64,000 nt of DNA, from assembly GCA_964460345.1 (NCBI GenBank), contig CAYWRO010000002.1:1-64000 (forward strand). Reading direction: 5' to 3'. Shown here one piece after another: positions 52,801 to 60,711 of the stretch. Each line of letters opens with the position of its first letter. Position 1 is the first letter of the stretch. The translations under genes and the position numbers were made by a program. The DNA comes from CAYWRO01 sp964460345. GTDB lineage: Bacteria; Planctomycetota; Phycisphaerae; Phycisphaerales; UBA1924. The notes under the pieces are model-generated. The model worked only from the letters and a program-made list of their open reading frames with translations. It had not been told where the DNA came from and ran no database searches.

Positions 52801-52893
52801 GAAGACGAAGAGGCAGAGGATCTCGACGCCGCCTCAACCCCCGCCAAACCCCCCGTCCACATCCGCAAGGACCGCCGCGGCGTCCAGAACTGA
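49858..52893 (+). CDS. ftsK: FtsK/SpoIIIE DNA translocase with acidic C-terminal tail
   Basis: 1011 residues. Four hydrophobic N-terminal helices (about 30-210) anchor it at the division site. An acidic linker (290-345) precedes the α domain and the RecA-like motor with Walker A IAGTTGSGKSVCMNAVIM near residue 547, then LVDPKMVELSQFKDIPHLM and ATQRPQANVVTGLIKSNMPA. The γ domain (GSVSMLQRRLAIGYTRAARL) recognises DNA polarity sequences. Unusually, about 80 residues of mostly Glu/Asp (915-995) follow γ, ending in a short basic HIRKDRRGVQN. FtsK moves chromosomes through the closing septum. The ATG at 49858 agrees with the family start; no strong ribosome site is seen. Confidence 0.92.
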   Translation: MATSATTRKRGAAAARSGAAELDGPDFLFKRIAWLALAAAWVFVLISMAGFHPADPPTTSVYPPNSPTLNPCGRFGALLAYHAYEMLGWGAWAVLALWALFLTATALGRRVTHPAVRLIGGVLIATSIAGLQGVALPESGPVNNLGGGLVGHTAADLLITRFNTLGSTLWLSLLLAIGATVALDVWAWMAAIWTGKAVIAASRATTRATLATIGWVNDRLAAHAAARAERQAARARAKARLNDLDDDVPGRTARDAARSPAKRRGGKRKPAATDKIREEAGGLGGVEEFDPDEETVVPVSEASSVSVEHEDEVEEADTALEDVDEEASEDEALDAEDSETDEDEELPGAPQVFDPDDLRAKIQKLPLRFGAKSARSATDDDLRDVQNNLELEGYEFPQLELLEAPELNYSEEMEVFVREQAEALERALKEYRINGEVVGIDSGPVITLYEVRLAPGTKVAQVQAISSDLARALKAVNIRIVSNMAGRDTVGVEVPNAKKEKVRLRELMADSDRYRDMSLPMFLGKDASGEPLIQDLASMPHLLIAGTTGSGKSVCMNAVIMSFLYTRKPNELKLVLVDPKMVELSQFKDIPHLMCPVVTEMSKAAAILEWAVGKMEERYALLAEAGCRDIAAYNGLEWEDLKDAFQPQTPEEEARIPRKLPYMVFIIDELADLMMTNKEVEQSIVRLAQKARAVGIHLILATQRPQANVVTGLIKSNMPARIAFKVASGMDSRIIMDQKGGELLLGQGDMLYLSPRTSKLMRAQGTLVDDKEIRRVVRFMRDIASPSFERQLVSLRTKSEEEMRDGLANAQEDPLFDAAVEIVLETKRGSVSMLQRRLAIGYTRAARLVEMMGEAGILGQHKGTVAREVAMSLEEWRALKEQAAADAAAAEGQQGALFDEDADAGSSTAEPPFTPTNSDEEEELVDLDDAEDAYDDEEAEDEEYDEEGDEDAEYEDDEEDEEYEEDEEELDDDQDEEEEEEEDEEAEDLDAASTPAKPPVHIRKDRRGVQN

Positions 52894-52911
52894 CGTCAAC
52901 GTTAGATCCCC

Positions 52912-53184
52912 CGGGTGCCACTGCTCGATGCGGTACTCCGCGGCGCAGCAGTGCGAGTCTGGGGTGCCACGCTTGGCCTCTGTACTTAGCGGCAAGCGGT
53001 GCCTGGCTCGCCCGCTTCCGCAAACGGGTGCCACTGCTCGACGCGGTACTCCGCGGCGCAGCAGTGCGAGTCTGGGGTGCCACGGCTTGGCCTCTGTACT
53101 CAGCGGCAAGCGGTGCCTGGCTCGCCCGCTCCCGCAAACGGGTGCCACTGCTCGACGCGGTACTCCGCGGCGCAGCAGTGCGAG
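52912..53184. repeat. 113/114-bp tandem repeat, 2.4 copies
   Basis: Copies begin at 52912, 53025 and 53139 (partial). Each opens CGGGTGCCACTGCTCGAYGC, carries CGCGGCGCAGCAGTGCGAG and continues through GGGGTGCCACG, TTGGCCTCTGTACT and AGCGGCAAGCGGTGCCTGGC. CACTGCT and AGCAGTG form an inverted repeat inside each unit. The array starts 18 bases after the ftsK stop and fills most of the 310 bases to the next gene. Open frames on both strands exist but are repeat translations with no ribosome sites. Confidence 0.85.
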
Positions 53185-53203
53185 CGCGCAAGGGCCGCGC
53201 CCT

Positions 53204-53473
53204 TCACCCCCCCACCTCGTCACCATCTCCATCCTCCCCCCCCGCCAGCAACCACAAAACAATCACCACCGCCCCCCCCAGCATCGCCCCACCCAGAATC
53301 CGCAACACAGGATCAGCCCGCCCACCCGCCACGATCAACACCGCCCCCACCGGAACCAGCCCCGCAAACACCAACGTCCAAGCCCACCGAGCCCGCGGCC
53401 GCCCAGGTCCGACAGCCGGCGCCTTGTCTCCTGTTTCCCTCGGAGCTGGTTCCCCCGGCGGGCCCCCGTTCAT
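53204..53473 (-). CDS. small two-helix membrane protein, unknown
   Basis: 89 residues. A polar N-terminus (MNGGPPGEPAPRETGDK) precedes two helices, WAWTLVFAGLVPVGAVLIVA and LGGAMLGGAVVIVLWLLAGG, separated by a short basic turn, and an acidic end. Family not recognised. ATG 53473 has GAGAGGA upstream; ATG 53509 is another choice. It begins 54 bases downstream of the epimerase stop in the same direction. Confidence 0.5.
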   Translation of the reverse strand: MNGGPPGEPAPRETGDKAPAVGPGRPRARWAWTLVFAGLVPVGAVLIVAGGRADPVLRILGGAMLGGAVVIVLWLLAGGEDGDGDEVGG

Positions 53474-53527
53474 CCCAGATCCTCTCCCTTTCTTCCTAAC
53501 GGTCTGCAACGAGCATCCGGAAGACCG

Positions 53528-54580
53528 TCACTTCGATAACCGCTCCATCTCTCCCGTCACGATCTGCTCCACAATCTGCGTCAGCGGAATCGTGATGTCC
53601 CACGACGGGAAGTGTGCCCGCATCTTGCTGAGGTCCGAGATGTAGCAGATGTGGTCACCTACCCGGTTCTGATCCGTGTAGGTGTAGTTGAACTTCTTCC
53701 CGGTGATCGCCTCGACCATCGACATGCACTCCAGCAGGCTCGCGGCGTTGGCTCGCCCGCCGCCCAGGTTGTACACCTCGCCATTGCGTGGACTCTCGAT
53801 GAAGGCGTCAAAGGCGCGAATCACGTCCAGCGAGTGGATCTGATCCCGTACCTGCTTGCCCTTGTACCCGAACACCGTGTACTTCGCCCCCGTCACCCCG
53901 ACCTTCGCCAGGTACGACAGGAACCCATGCAACTCGACGCCTGAATGCCGCGGCCCCGTGAGGCACCCGCCTCGGAACACGCCCACCGGCAAATCGAAGT
54001 ATCTGCCGTACTCCTGCGCCATCAGGTCACCGGCCACCTTGGAAGCGCCAAACAGAGAATGCAGGCACCGGTCGATGCGCATGTCCTCGCGAATGCCGTT
54101 GTAGTCCGCTTCGTCCGCGTACTCCCAGCGCGTCTCCAACTCTTTCAGCGGCAGCTCGTTGGGCGCATCCCCGTAGACCTTGTTCGTGGACATCTGGCAA
54201 AAGCGCGCCTCCGGGCAGTGCCGCCGGTACATCTCCAGCAGGTTTACCGTCCCTGTCGCGTTCACGTCGAAGTCGACCAGCGGAATGTCCTTGGCCTTAT
54301 CGTGCGACGGCTGGGCCGCGCAGTGGATGATCGCGTCGAAGCGGTGCGCCTTGAAGAGCCCCTCCAACGCCGCCCGGTCGCGGATGTCGATCTCGTGGTG
54401 CGTAAAGCGCTTCGTCCGGTCGCGCAGCCGCTCCAGGTTCCAAGTCGTGTCACCCGGCTCGCCAAAGAACTCGCGCCGCATGTTGTTGTCAATGCCGTGG
54501 ACCTCGTGGCCCCGCTCGTCGTAATACTCGACGGCCTCCGAGCCGATCAGGCCGCTGGAACCGGTCACGAGAACCCGCAT
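53528..54580 (-). CDS. NAD-dependent sugar epimerase (CDP-paratose 2-epimerase-like)
   Basis: 350 residues, extended SDR. It starts MRVLVTGSSGLIGSEAVEYY (the NAD-binding Gly motif), and has IIHCAAQPSHDKAKD and STNKVYGDAPN. The catalytic-tetrad segment is FGASKVAGDLMAQEYGRYFD, with Phe where YxxxK has Tyr, while the Lys is kept. RDQIHSLDVIRAFDAFI and VYNLGGGRANAASLLE follow. The closest pattern I know is the CDP-paratose/tyvelose epimerase-like group. It likely makes a rare sugar for the neighbouring glycan locus. ATG 54580 starts the fold and has AAGGATAAGGAT upstream. It is divergent from the first glycosyltransferase. Confidence 0.82.
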   Translation of the reverse strand: MRVLVTGSSGLIGSEAVEYYDERGHEVHGIDNNMRREFFGEPGDTTWNLERLRDRTKRFTHHEIDIRDRAALEGLFKAHRFDAIIHCAAQPSHDKAKDIPLVDFDVNATGTVNLLEMYRRHCPEARFCQMSTNKVYGDAPNELPLKELETRWEYADEADYNGIREDMRIDRCLHSLFGASKVAGDLMAQEYGRYFDLPVGVFRGGCLTGPRHSGVELHGFLSYLAKVGVTGAKYTVFGYKGKQVRDQIHSLDVIRAFDAFIESPRNGEVYNLGGGRANAASLLECMSMVEAITGKKFNYTYTDQNRVGDHICYISDLSKMRAHFPSWDITIPLTQIVEQIVTGEMERLSK

Positions 54581-54812
54581 ACGCAAATCCTTATCCTTGA
54601 GCCACTTACACAGCTCGGCCACACCGTGCCGCCGGCCGCCCGCCACCGCCCGTTGACAACCCGCCCCCCTGCTCGCCCCCGGCGTAGACGCCCCCCCTTT
54701 GATCGGCTCGTCCCTACGCACCTTTGAGCCGTGCCGTTCGTATCTCTCCTCCCCCGCCTTCTGCCGAACGGCCGCCGCCCGATCGCCGATGAAGGGCCCA
54801 GGAACCACTACT

Positions 54813-56168
54813 GTGCGAATCACTATCGTAAACCAGTTCTACCGGCCAGACCTCGCCCCAACGGCCCAGTTGGCCGCGTCGCTCGCGGAACACCGTGCCG
54901 CAAAGGGCGACCGGGTCACCGTCATCGCCGGAAAGGGGGCGTACGCGGCCGCGAACCCCGACAAAGCCGCCCAGGCCCACGCGCCCAATCCGCGGATCCG
55001 CCGCGTCTGGACTCCCGGGCTCGGCAAGGCCACACACCTTACCCGCCTCATCGACTACGCCTGCTTCTACCTCTTCGCCGCCTTCCGCCTCCTCACCCTT
55101 CCGCGCCAGGACCTGGTCATCACCCTCACGACGCCCCCCCTCATTTCGGGGTGTGCCATGCTCCATAAGTGGCTGCACCGGGGCGGAGAACCGACCCGCC
55201 TCATCCTCTGGAACATGGACTGCTACCCAGACGTCGCGGAGCGGGCTGGCGTGATGAAGCCTCGCGGCCTCCTTGCCCGGCTCTGTCACACAGTCAATCG
55301 AGCCGTCTTCCGGAGCCTGGATCACCTTGTCTGCCTCGATGAGGCCATGGCACGACTCCTTTGCCAAAACTACGCGCACGCAAATCCGGAGCTCCCCGTC
55401 ACCATCATTCCAAACTGGGAGGACGCCTCCTTCTTCCCCCCCGACGCGGCCTACAAGCCCTGGCAGCCGGCCCGCGACCTTAACCTCGGCGACCGCCTCA
55501 CCATCCTCTACCTCGGCAACATGGGATACGGGCACGACTTCAAAACCGTCCTCGACGCCGCCGAGCAACTCCGCGAGGAGCCCGTCACCTTCCTGTTTGT
55601 TGGCGGCGGACGCCACTGGCAGGCCGTGAAAGACCAGGCCGCCCGCCGCGGCCTTACAAACGTCATCCTCCACGAGTACGTCCCCAAGGAACTCACCGGC
55701 AGCGTGATGTCCGCCGCCGACTGCGCACTGGTCACCCTCCGCGACGACGCCCTCGGCATCATGAGCCCGAGCAAGATCCACGCCAACCTCGCCATGAGCC
55801 TCCCCCTCATCTACATCGGGCCGCGCACCAGCAACGTCGACGAAGCCATCCAGACCTTCGACTGCGGCGTCAGCCTCCGCCATGGCGACACCGATGCGCT
55901 CATCGACTTCATCCGCGACGCGCGGGCCAACCCCGCCAACCTGGCTCAACTCCGCGCCCGCGCTCGCCTCGCCTTCGACTCCGCATACTGCGACCTCGCC
56001 ACACTCCCAAGATTTGACGCGGTCATCGCACAGACCCTCCCTGAACTCGACAGCAACCCCGAGGCGCCAACTCCTGAAGCCGTTCCGGCCGGCCCCGCCC
56101 GCTCCTTCGCTGTCTCCCAAACCCCCGCGAGCGCTCCGCGCGAACCCGCGGCAGGAGCAGCGGGATGA
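54813..56168 (+). CDS. glycosyltransferase family 4 (WbuB-like)
   Basis: 451 residues. VRITIVNQFYRPDLAPTAQL at the start, LTTPPLISGCAMLHKWLHRG, TIIPNWEDASFFPP, and TILYLGNMGYGHDF then FLFVGGGRHWQAVKDQ and LVTLRDDALGIMSPSKIHAN are typical GT-B GT4 blocks, with the E-x7-E position replaced by GIMSPSK as in WbuB-like enzymes. It adds a sugar to a lipid-linked glycan at the membrane. GTG 54813 is favoured since AGGA lies nine bases upstream and the fold begins there; ATG 54789 has no ribosome site. Its stop overlaps the next start (ATGA). Confidence 0.87.
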   Translation: MRITIVNQFYRPDLAPTAQLAASLAEHRAAKGDRVTVIAGKGAYAAANPDKAAQAHAPNPRIRRVWTPGLGKATHLTRLIDYACFYLFAAFRLLTLPRQDLVITLTTPPLISGCAMLHKWLHRGGEPTRLILWNMDCYPDVAERAGVMKPRGLLARLCHTVNRAVFRSLDHLVCLDEAMARLLCQNYAHANPELPVTIIPNWEDASFFPPDAAYKPWQPARDLNLGDRLTILYLGNMGYGHDFKTVLDAAEQLREEPVTFLFVGGGRHWQAVKDQAARRGLTNVILHEYVPKELTGSVMSAADCALVTLRDDALGIMSPSKIHANLAMSLPLIYIGPRTSNVDEAIQTFDCGVSLRHGDTDALIDFIRDARANPANLAQLRARARLAFDSAYCDLATLPRFDAVIAQTLPELDSNPEAPTPEAVPAGPARSFAVSQTPASAPREPAAGAAG

Positions 56169-57736
56169 CCCAGCCAACTCACACCGCCAGCCCCAACGGA
56201 ACACCTCACCCCGCAAGCACCCCGGCGACGGCCAACGTCACCGTCATCATCCCCACCTTCAACGAAGAACTGAACCTCCCCCACGCCCTCCGCTCCGTCA
56301 TCGGCCGCGCCCGACAGGTTTTCGTCGTCGACTCCGAATCCACCGACCGCACCCGCCAGATCGCCGAGGAGATGGGCGCCACCGTCGTCGTCCAGCCCTG
56401 GCTCGGCTACGCAGAACAGAAGAACTGGGCCCTCAAAAACCTGCCCATCGAGACGGACTGGGTCTTCATCCTCGACGCCGACGAGTCCATCACCCCCAGG
56501 CTCTGGGACGAACTCGCCCCCCTCGCCGCCCGCGAACCCACCTCCATCCCCGAAGCCGGCTTCTACATCAACCGCCTCACCTACTTCATGGGCAAGCCCA
56601 TCCGCCACTGCGGCTACTTCCCTTCCTACAACCTCCGCTTCTTCAAAAAGGGCCGCGCCTTCTACGAGGCCCGCGAAGTCCACGAACACATGGTCGTCGA
56701 CGGCCCCACCGCCAAACTCAAGGGCCTCATGCACCACGAGGACCGCCGCGGCCTCGAACACTTCATCGCCAAGCACAACCGCTACAGCACCCTGGAAGCA
56801 CGCGAACTCATCAAGCACCGCAACGCCGCCACAACTCGCGCCGCCGAACTCGAAAAAGGCGTCGCCCTCCGCCGCTGGCTCAAGCACACAGTCCTCCCGC
56901 GCCTCCCCCTCGCCGGCCTCTGGCGATTCCTCTATATGTATCTCCTCCGCCTCGGCTTCCTCGACGGCCGCAACGGACTCCGCTTCTGCATCGTCCTCTC
57001 CATCTACGACACCCTCATCTCACTCAAGCTCGCCGAGCTCCGCCAGGCCGGCAACAACCCCGCCGCCGTGCGCGCCGTCACCGCACTCCAGCCCTCCAAG
57101 CACGTGTCAACCGAGACCACAACCCCCCGCTCCGTGTCTGACACCGCCACCACTCATCGAGGCGACTTCCTCGCCCGCTCCGTCTCACCCTACACCACCC
57201 GACAGAAGATCGCGCGCGTCCTGTGGTCACACTTCGGCCAGGTTATCTTCCGCCTCACCTTCCACAACTGGTACGCCCCGCGCAACGCCCTCCTCCGCCT
57301 CTTCGGCGCCAACATCGCCCGCGGCCCCGGCCAGGTCCGCATCCGCCCCTCTGTCATGATCGAGCAGCCCTGGAACCTCACCATCGGTGGGAACACCACC
57401 ATCGGCGACCACGCCATCCTCTATTGCCTCGGCAAGGTCACCATCGGCGCAAACGTCTCCATCTCCCAGTACGCACACGTCTGCGCTGGAACCCACGACT
57501 ACACCCTCCCCGACTTCCCGCTCCTCCGCCCCCCCATCGTCATCGAAGACCACGCCTGGATCGGCGCCGACGCCTTCGTTGCGCCCAACATCACCGTCCA
57601 CGAAGGCGCCATCCTCGGCGCCTGCGCCGCGGCGTTCAAAGACCTCGAACCCTGGACCATCTACGGCGGAAACCCAGCGAAACCCCTCAAGGAACGCGCT
57701 CCGTTCGCCTCTCCCGTTGAAGCCCAACGCCTATGA
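56165..57736 (+). CDS. GT2 glycosyltransferase fused to a WcaF-like acetyltransferase
   Basis: 523 residues. The first half (about 18-250) is a GT-A family 2 enzyme of the WaaE/KdtX type: VTVIIPTFNEELNLPHALRS, VVDSESTDRTRQIAEEMGA, ILDADES (metal site) and GYFPSYNLRFFKKGRAFYE. After a hydrophobic segment (RFLYMYLLRLGFLDGRNG) and a linker, residues 330-515 form a left-handed β-helix acyltransferase of the WcaF type: GANIARGPGQVRIRPSVMIE, IGGNTTIGDHAILYC and AGTHDYTLPDFPLLRPPIVI. The two halves normally come as separate genes, so this looks like a true fusion. It should transfer a sugar and acetylate it. Both ends overlap neighbours by ATGA. Confidence 0.88.
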   Translation: MTQPTHTASPNGTPHPASTPATANVTVIIPTFNEELNLPHALRSVIGRARQVFVVDSESTDRTRQIAEEMGATVVVQPWLGYAEQKNWALKNLPIETDWVFILDADESITPRLWDELAPLAAREPTSIPEAGFYINRLTYFMGKPIRHCGYFPSYNLRFFKKGRAFYEAREVHEHMVVDGPTAKLKGLMHHEDRRGLEHFIAKHNRYSTLEARELIKHRNAATTRAAELEKGVALRRWLKHTVLPRLPLAGLWRFLYMYLLRLGFLDGRNGLRFCIVLSIYDTLISLKLAELRQAGNNPAAVRAVTALQPSKHVSTETTTPRSVSDTATTHRGDFLARSVSPYTTRQKIARVLWSHFGQVIFRLTFHNWYAPRNALLRLFGANIARGPGQVRIRPSVMIEQPWNLTIGGNTTIGDHAILYCLGKVTIGANVSISQYAHVCAGTHDYTLPDFPLLRPPIVIEDHAWIGADAFVAPNITVHEGAILGACAAAFKDLEPWTIYGGNPAKPLKERAPFASPVEAQRL

Positions 57737-58911
57737 AGCTCCTCCACGTCATCCCCTCACTCGACCCCGCAGACGGAGGACCACCCGTCGTCGTCAAACG
57801 CCTCGCGGCCGCCCAGGCCGCGGCGGGCGCAGACGTCTCCATCCTCTTCTATGAACGCCCGGGCGCGCACGACCGCGTGCGCCAGGCGATCGATGACACC
57901 CCCGGCGGCCACCGCATCAAGCTCCACCCGCTCCCCGCCCCAGGTCCCATCGAGCGCCTCACTGCAAGGACCGCCACCGCCGCCGCCCGCGCCATCCTCC
58001 GCGGCGGGATCGACTTCGTCCACATCCACGGCATCTGGACCCCCGTCCTCGCCCACATCGCCCGCCTCAGCGCCGGCTCCCGAGTGCCCTACTGCATCAC
58101 GCCCCACGGCATGCTCACACCCTGGAGCCTCGGCCAGAAGCCCACCAAGAAGAGCATCGCCCTCTCTCTCCTCTGGCGCCGCATCGTCAACCGCGCCGCG
58201 TTCCTCCAGGCTTTGAACCGCGACGAAGCGGCCGGCATGACGCCCCTGGCGATCACCGCGCCCACCGTCGTCATCCCCAATGGAATTTTCCTCGACGAGT
58301 TCGCCGACCTTCCCGCCCCCGGGACGTTCCGCGCGAAGCATCCCGAACTCGGCGGCGATCCCTACGTGCTCTTCCTGAGCCGGCTACACCCCGGCAAGGG
58401 CCTGGACCTCCTCGCCTCCGCGTTCTCAACCGTTCTTAAGTCAACGCCGACCGCCCGCCTCGTCGTCGTCGGGCCTGATTACGGCGCCCGGGCCCCCCTC
58501 GAACGACAACTTCAAGAGCTTCAAATCGCGCAACGCGTACACCTCCTCGGGCCCCTGTACAGCGCCGATAAGCTCGCCGCCCTCCGCGACGCTGCCTGCT
58601 TCTGCCTCCCCAGCCGGCACGAAGGCTTCTCAATTGCGATCACCGAGGCCCTCGCCGTCGGCGTCCCCTGCGTTGTCAGCGCCGATTGCCACTTCCCGGA
58701 TGTCGCCGAGGGCGCTGGCCGCGTCACCAGCCTCAACCCAGACGACATCGCCGCGGCCCTCGTCGAAATCCTGAACGATCCGCCATTGGCCGCCCGGATG
58801 GGTGAGGCCGGCGCAGCACTCGTACGCGAGCGCTTCACCTGGCCACGCGTCGCCGAACAGTCGCTCGAGGCATACCGGCAAGCCCTTTCCGGCATCGCTC
58901 CCGTCGTGTAG
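57733..58911 (+). CDS. glycosyltransferase family 4
   Basis: 392 residues. It begins MKLLHVIPSLDPADGGPPVV, with VHIHGIWTPVLAHIARLS, ITPHGMLTPWSLGQKPTKKS, VIPNGIF, FLSRLHPGKGLDLLASAF and the donor-binding HEGFSIAITEALAVGVPCVV near the C-terminus: a complete GT-B GT4 enzyme. Substrates are unknown. It overlaps the fused GT2-WcaF gene by four bases, so the three transferases are one translational unit. It ends five bases from the convergent dockerin gene. Confidence 0.88.
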   Translation: MKLLHVIPSLDPADGGPPVVVKRLAAAQAAAGADVSILFYERPGAHDRVRQAIDDTPGGHRIKLHPLPAPGPIERLTARTATAAARAILRGGIDFVHIHGIWTPVLAHIARLSAGSRVPYCITPHGMLTPWSLGQKPTKKSIALSLLWRRIVNRAAFLQALNRDEAAGMTPLAITAPTVVIPNGIFLDEFADLPAPGTFRAKHPELGGDPYVLFLSRLHPGKGLDLLASAFSTVLKSTPTARLVVVGPDYGARAPLERQLQELQIAQRVHLLGPLYSADKLAALRDAACFCLPSRHEGFSIAITEALAVGVPCVVSADCHFPDVAEGAGRVTSLNPDDIAAALVEILNDPPLAARMGEAGAALVRERFTWPRVAEQSLEAYRQALSGIAPVV

Positions 58912-58916
58912 CCACG

Positions 58917-59807
58917 TCAGCAACCCGCAAACCACGCGTCGAGGAACACAAGCAGGTCGAACACATCCACGCCCTCAGCACCGTCGCGCTCGGCTCGTGC
59001 TGAAGCCGAGAACCACTGGTCGAGGTACGCAAGCAGATCCATCACATCGGCGACCTGATCCCGGTTGATGTCCGCCGGGCAGTTGGCGATAACGGCGCGC
59101 AGGTACACAAGGCGATCCGGCGGGACCGGCTCAAGGGGCGGATTGCCGAACGGCAGGCCGAGCGTGTGCCGCATGGTGTCCCTCGCCAGGTAGTATCCAT
59201 CGGCGTAGCTCATGTGGATTGGATCGCGGTACAGATCGGACAGATCCGAGTACGGAGCGATGCCGGCCTCAATGTCGTGGTAGATTTGGTCGAGGACGCC
59301 GATGGCGTCGTTGATGATGATCGAGCGGCCGGGGTGCAGGGTGAGCAGTTCGGCACGCAACGCTTCGAAGTACTCCGGGGAGTGATTCATCAGCGAGTCC
59401 CCGCCCGGCCAGCCGCCGTGATAGGTCTCCTCAAACGTTGCCGCATGCGTCCAGCCGGTGTGAATGACGACAGTCGCGCTGGGCTGCATGTCCATCCACT
59501 CGGAGATAACCGCAGCGTCCTGCGCCAGCGTCGTGCCGAAGAAGGGCTGCACGCTGAGCCAGTCATAGGTATGCGCCGCCAGGCCGGTGGGCCAATGGCT
59601 GGGCACGCAGGGATCGCCAGGGTTGTCGTGGATGTACTGGAGATTCTTGTTGCAATCGATGTGGTAGCCGACCGGGCTGCCCAGGTGCCAGACCGACAGG
59701 TCGTAGGTAAGGGAGTTGCCGATCAGGTAAATGGAGTCGCCGCGGACCGATGGGACGACGACGATGCTGGCGGCCAGCGCGGCCGCGATGGTGACGGATC
59801 GGAGCAT
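58917..59807 (-). CDS. exported SGNH-hydrolase-like protein with dockerin-like module
   Basis: 296 residues. A signal peptide (MLRSVTIAAALAASIVVVPS) is followed by YLIGNSLTYDLSVW, a block I nucleophile-like GNSxT, and DPIHMSYADGYYLA, which can supply the catalytic Asp and His of SGNH esterases. The Gly and Asn blocks are less clear. The end, CPADINRDQVADVMDLLAYL then GAEGVDVFDLLVFLDAWF and AGC, is a shorter version of the dockerin module in the four other exported proteins. It may deacylate a surface glycan, given its place inside the glycan locus; that is inference. AGGAGGAACCCCC precedes the ATG. Confidence 0.75.
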   Translation of the reverse strand: MLRSVTIAAALAASIVVVPSVRGDSIYLIGNSLTYDLSVWHLGSPVGYHIDCNKNLQYIHDNPGDPCVPSHWPTGLAAHTYDWLSVQPFFGTTLAQDAAVISEWMDMQPSATVVIHTGWTHAATFEETYHGGWPGGDSLMNHSPEYFEALRAELLTLHPGRSIIINDAIGVLDQIYHDIEAGIAPYSDLSDLYRDPIHMSYADGYYLARDTMRHTLGLPFGNPPLEPVPPDRLVYLRAVIANCPADINRDQVADVMDLLAYLDQWFSASARAERDGAEGVDVFDLLVFLDAWFAGC

Positions 59808-59878
59808 GGGGGTTCCTCCTGCTTCAAGTGTGCCACGCCGCCTGGACGTGTCAACCCAGGGAAACCCCTAAACAAGGC

Positions 59879-60694
59879 TCACTCGGCCTTCGGTACGGCC
59901 TTTGTCATTCGGCACACCATCGCCAGCAGCGCCTTCGGATTTCGAATCCGACGCCGCTTGGCGGCCAGCACATGGAAGATCACCTTCGTCGGTCCGGGGA
60001 AATAGCCAATCGGTCCCTTCGCCTCCAGGTACACGTACTGCGGTGCGTCAAACCCCAGTCTCCTGGCACACGCATCGATCCGGCGCTCGCTATTGAAACG
60101 ATACTGAACCGGGTAGTGATACGACTCCAACTCTTCCTGGCTCTGGGTCAATCGCAACAACAGTTCATCTACGCGTATCCGCTTTGCCAGCGTCCCGATA
60201 CGTGTGAAGTAGTGGCGACCATTCGGCGTGAGGAAGACATACGCCCCACCCGGCTTGAGACACCGATGCACCGCAGCCATGAAGCGCTCCGGGTTCACCA
60301 CGTGCTCCATCACCATCGCTGAATACACAAGATCGAAGTGGTTTGCCGGAAGATCGGCATCTTCCATCAGGCTCCATCGATGATGATCAAAGAGCCCATC
60401 CGGAGGGTGCTGATTCGGGTCCGGCTCAAGCCCCCAGTAATCCGACACGAACTCCCGAATCGCCCATTGATACTCCTGCCGCAGCCCGATCCCGTGCCCG
60501 CACCCCACGTCCAGCACGGCAACGCCCCCCTCCCGCCCTCCGCGCTTCTGACACTCCTTCATCACCAGGCGCGTGAACACACGCCAGTCCTGCGATGTCT
60601 TTTCGAAGTTATACCGCTCCCCCAGTTCCTCAAAGGAAAGGTCGTCGTGCGGCGCACGCGGGTCGGGAAGCGACATGTCGAGTTCTGGCGCCAT
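59879..60694 (-). CDS. class I SAM-dependent methyltransferase
   Basis: 271 residues. VAVLDVGCGHGIGLRQEYQW is the SAM glycine motif, EPDPNQHPPD gives the acidic motif II, and FDLVYSAMVMEHVVNPERFM with LKPGGAYVFLTPNG are the later motifs. In this setting it likely methylates a sugar or lipid carrier, but the acceptor is unknown. It starts 17 bases after the upstream glycosyltransferase stop in the same direction. The ATG at 60694 fits; it could also begin at Met7. Confidence 0.85.
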   Translation of the reverse strand: MAPELDMSLPDPRAPHDDLSFEELGERYNFEKTSQDWRVFTRLVMKECQKRGGREGGVAVLDVGCGHGIGLRQEYQWAIREFVSDYWGLEPDPNQHPPDGLFDHHRWSLMEDADLPANHFDLVYSAMVMEHVVNPERFMAAVHRCLKPGGAYVFLTPNGRHYFTRIGTLAKRIRVDELLLRLTQSQEELESYHYPVQYRFNSERRIDACARRLGFDAPQYVYLEAKGPIGYFPGPTKVIFHVLAAKRRRIRNPKALLAMVCRMTKAVPKAE

Positions 60695-60711
60695 AAGTTA
60701 GGTTGCTCTCC

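Noticed and set aside
52912..53184. CRISPR array
   Set aside because: Units are 113-114 bp and alike along their whole length; there are no short repeats with unique spacers and no cas genes.
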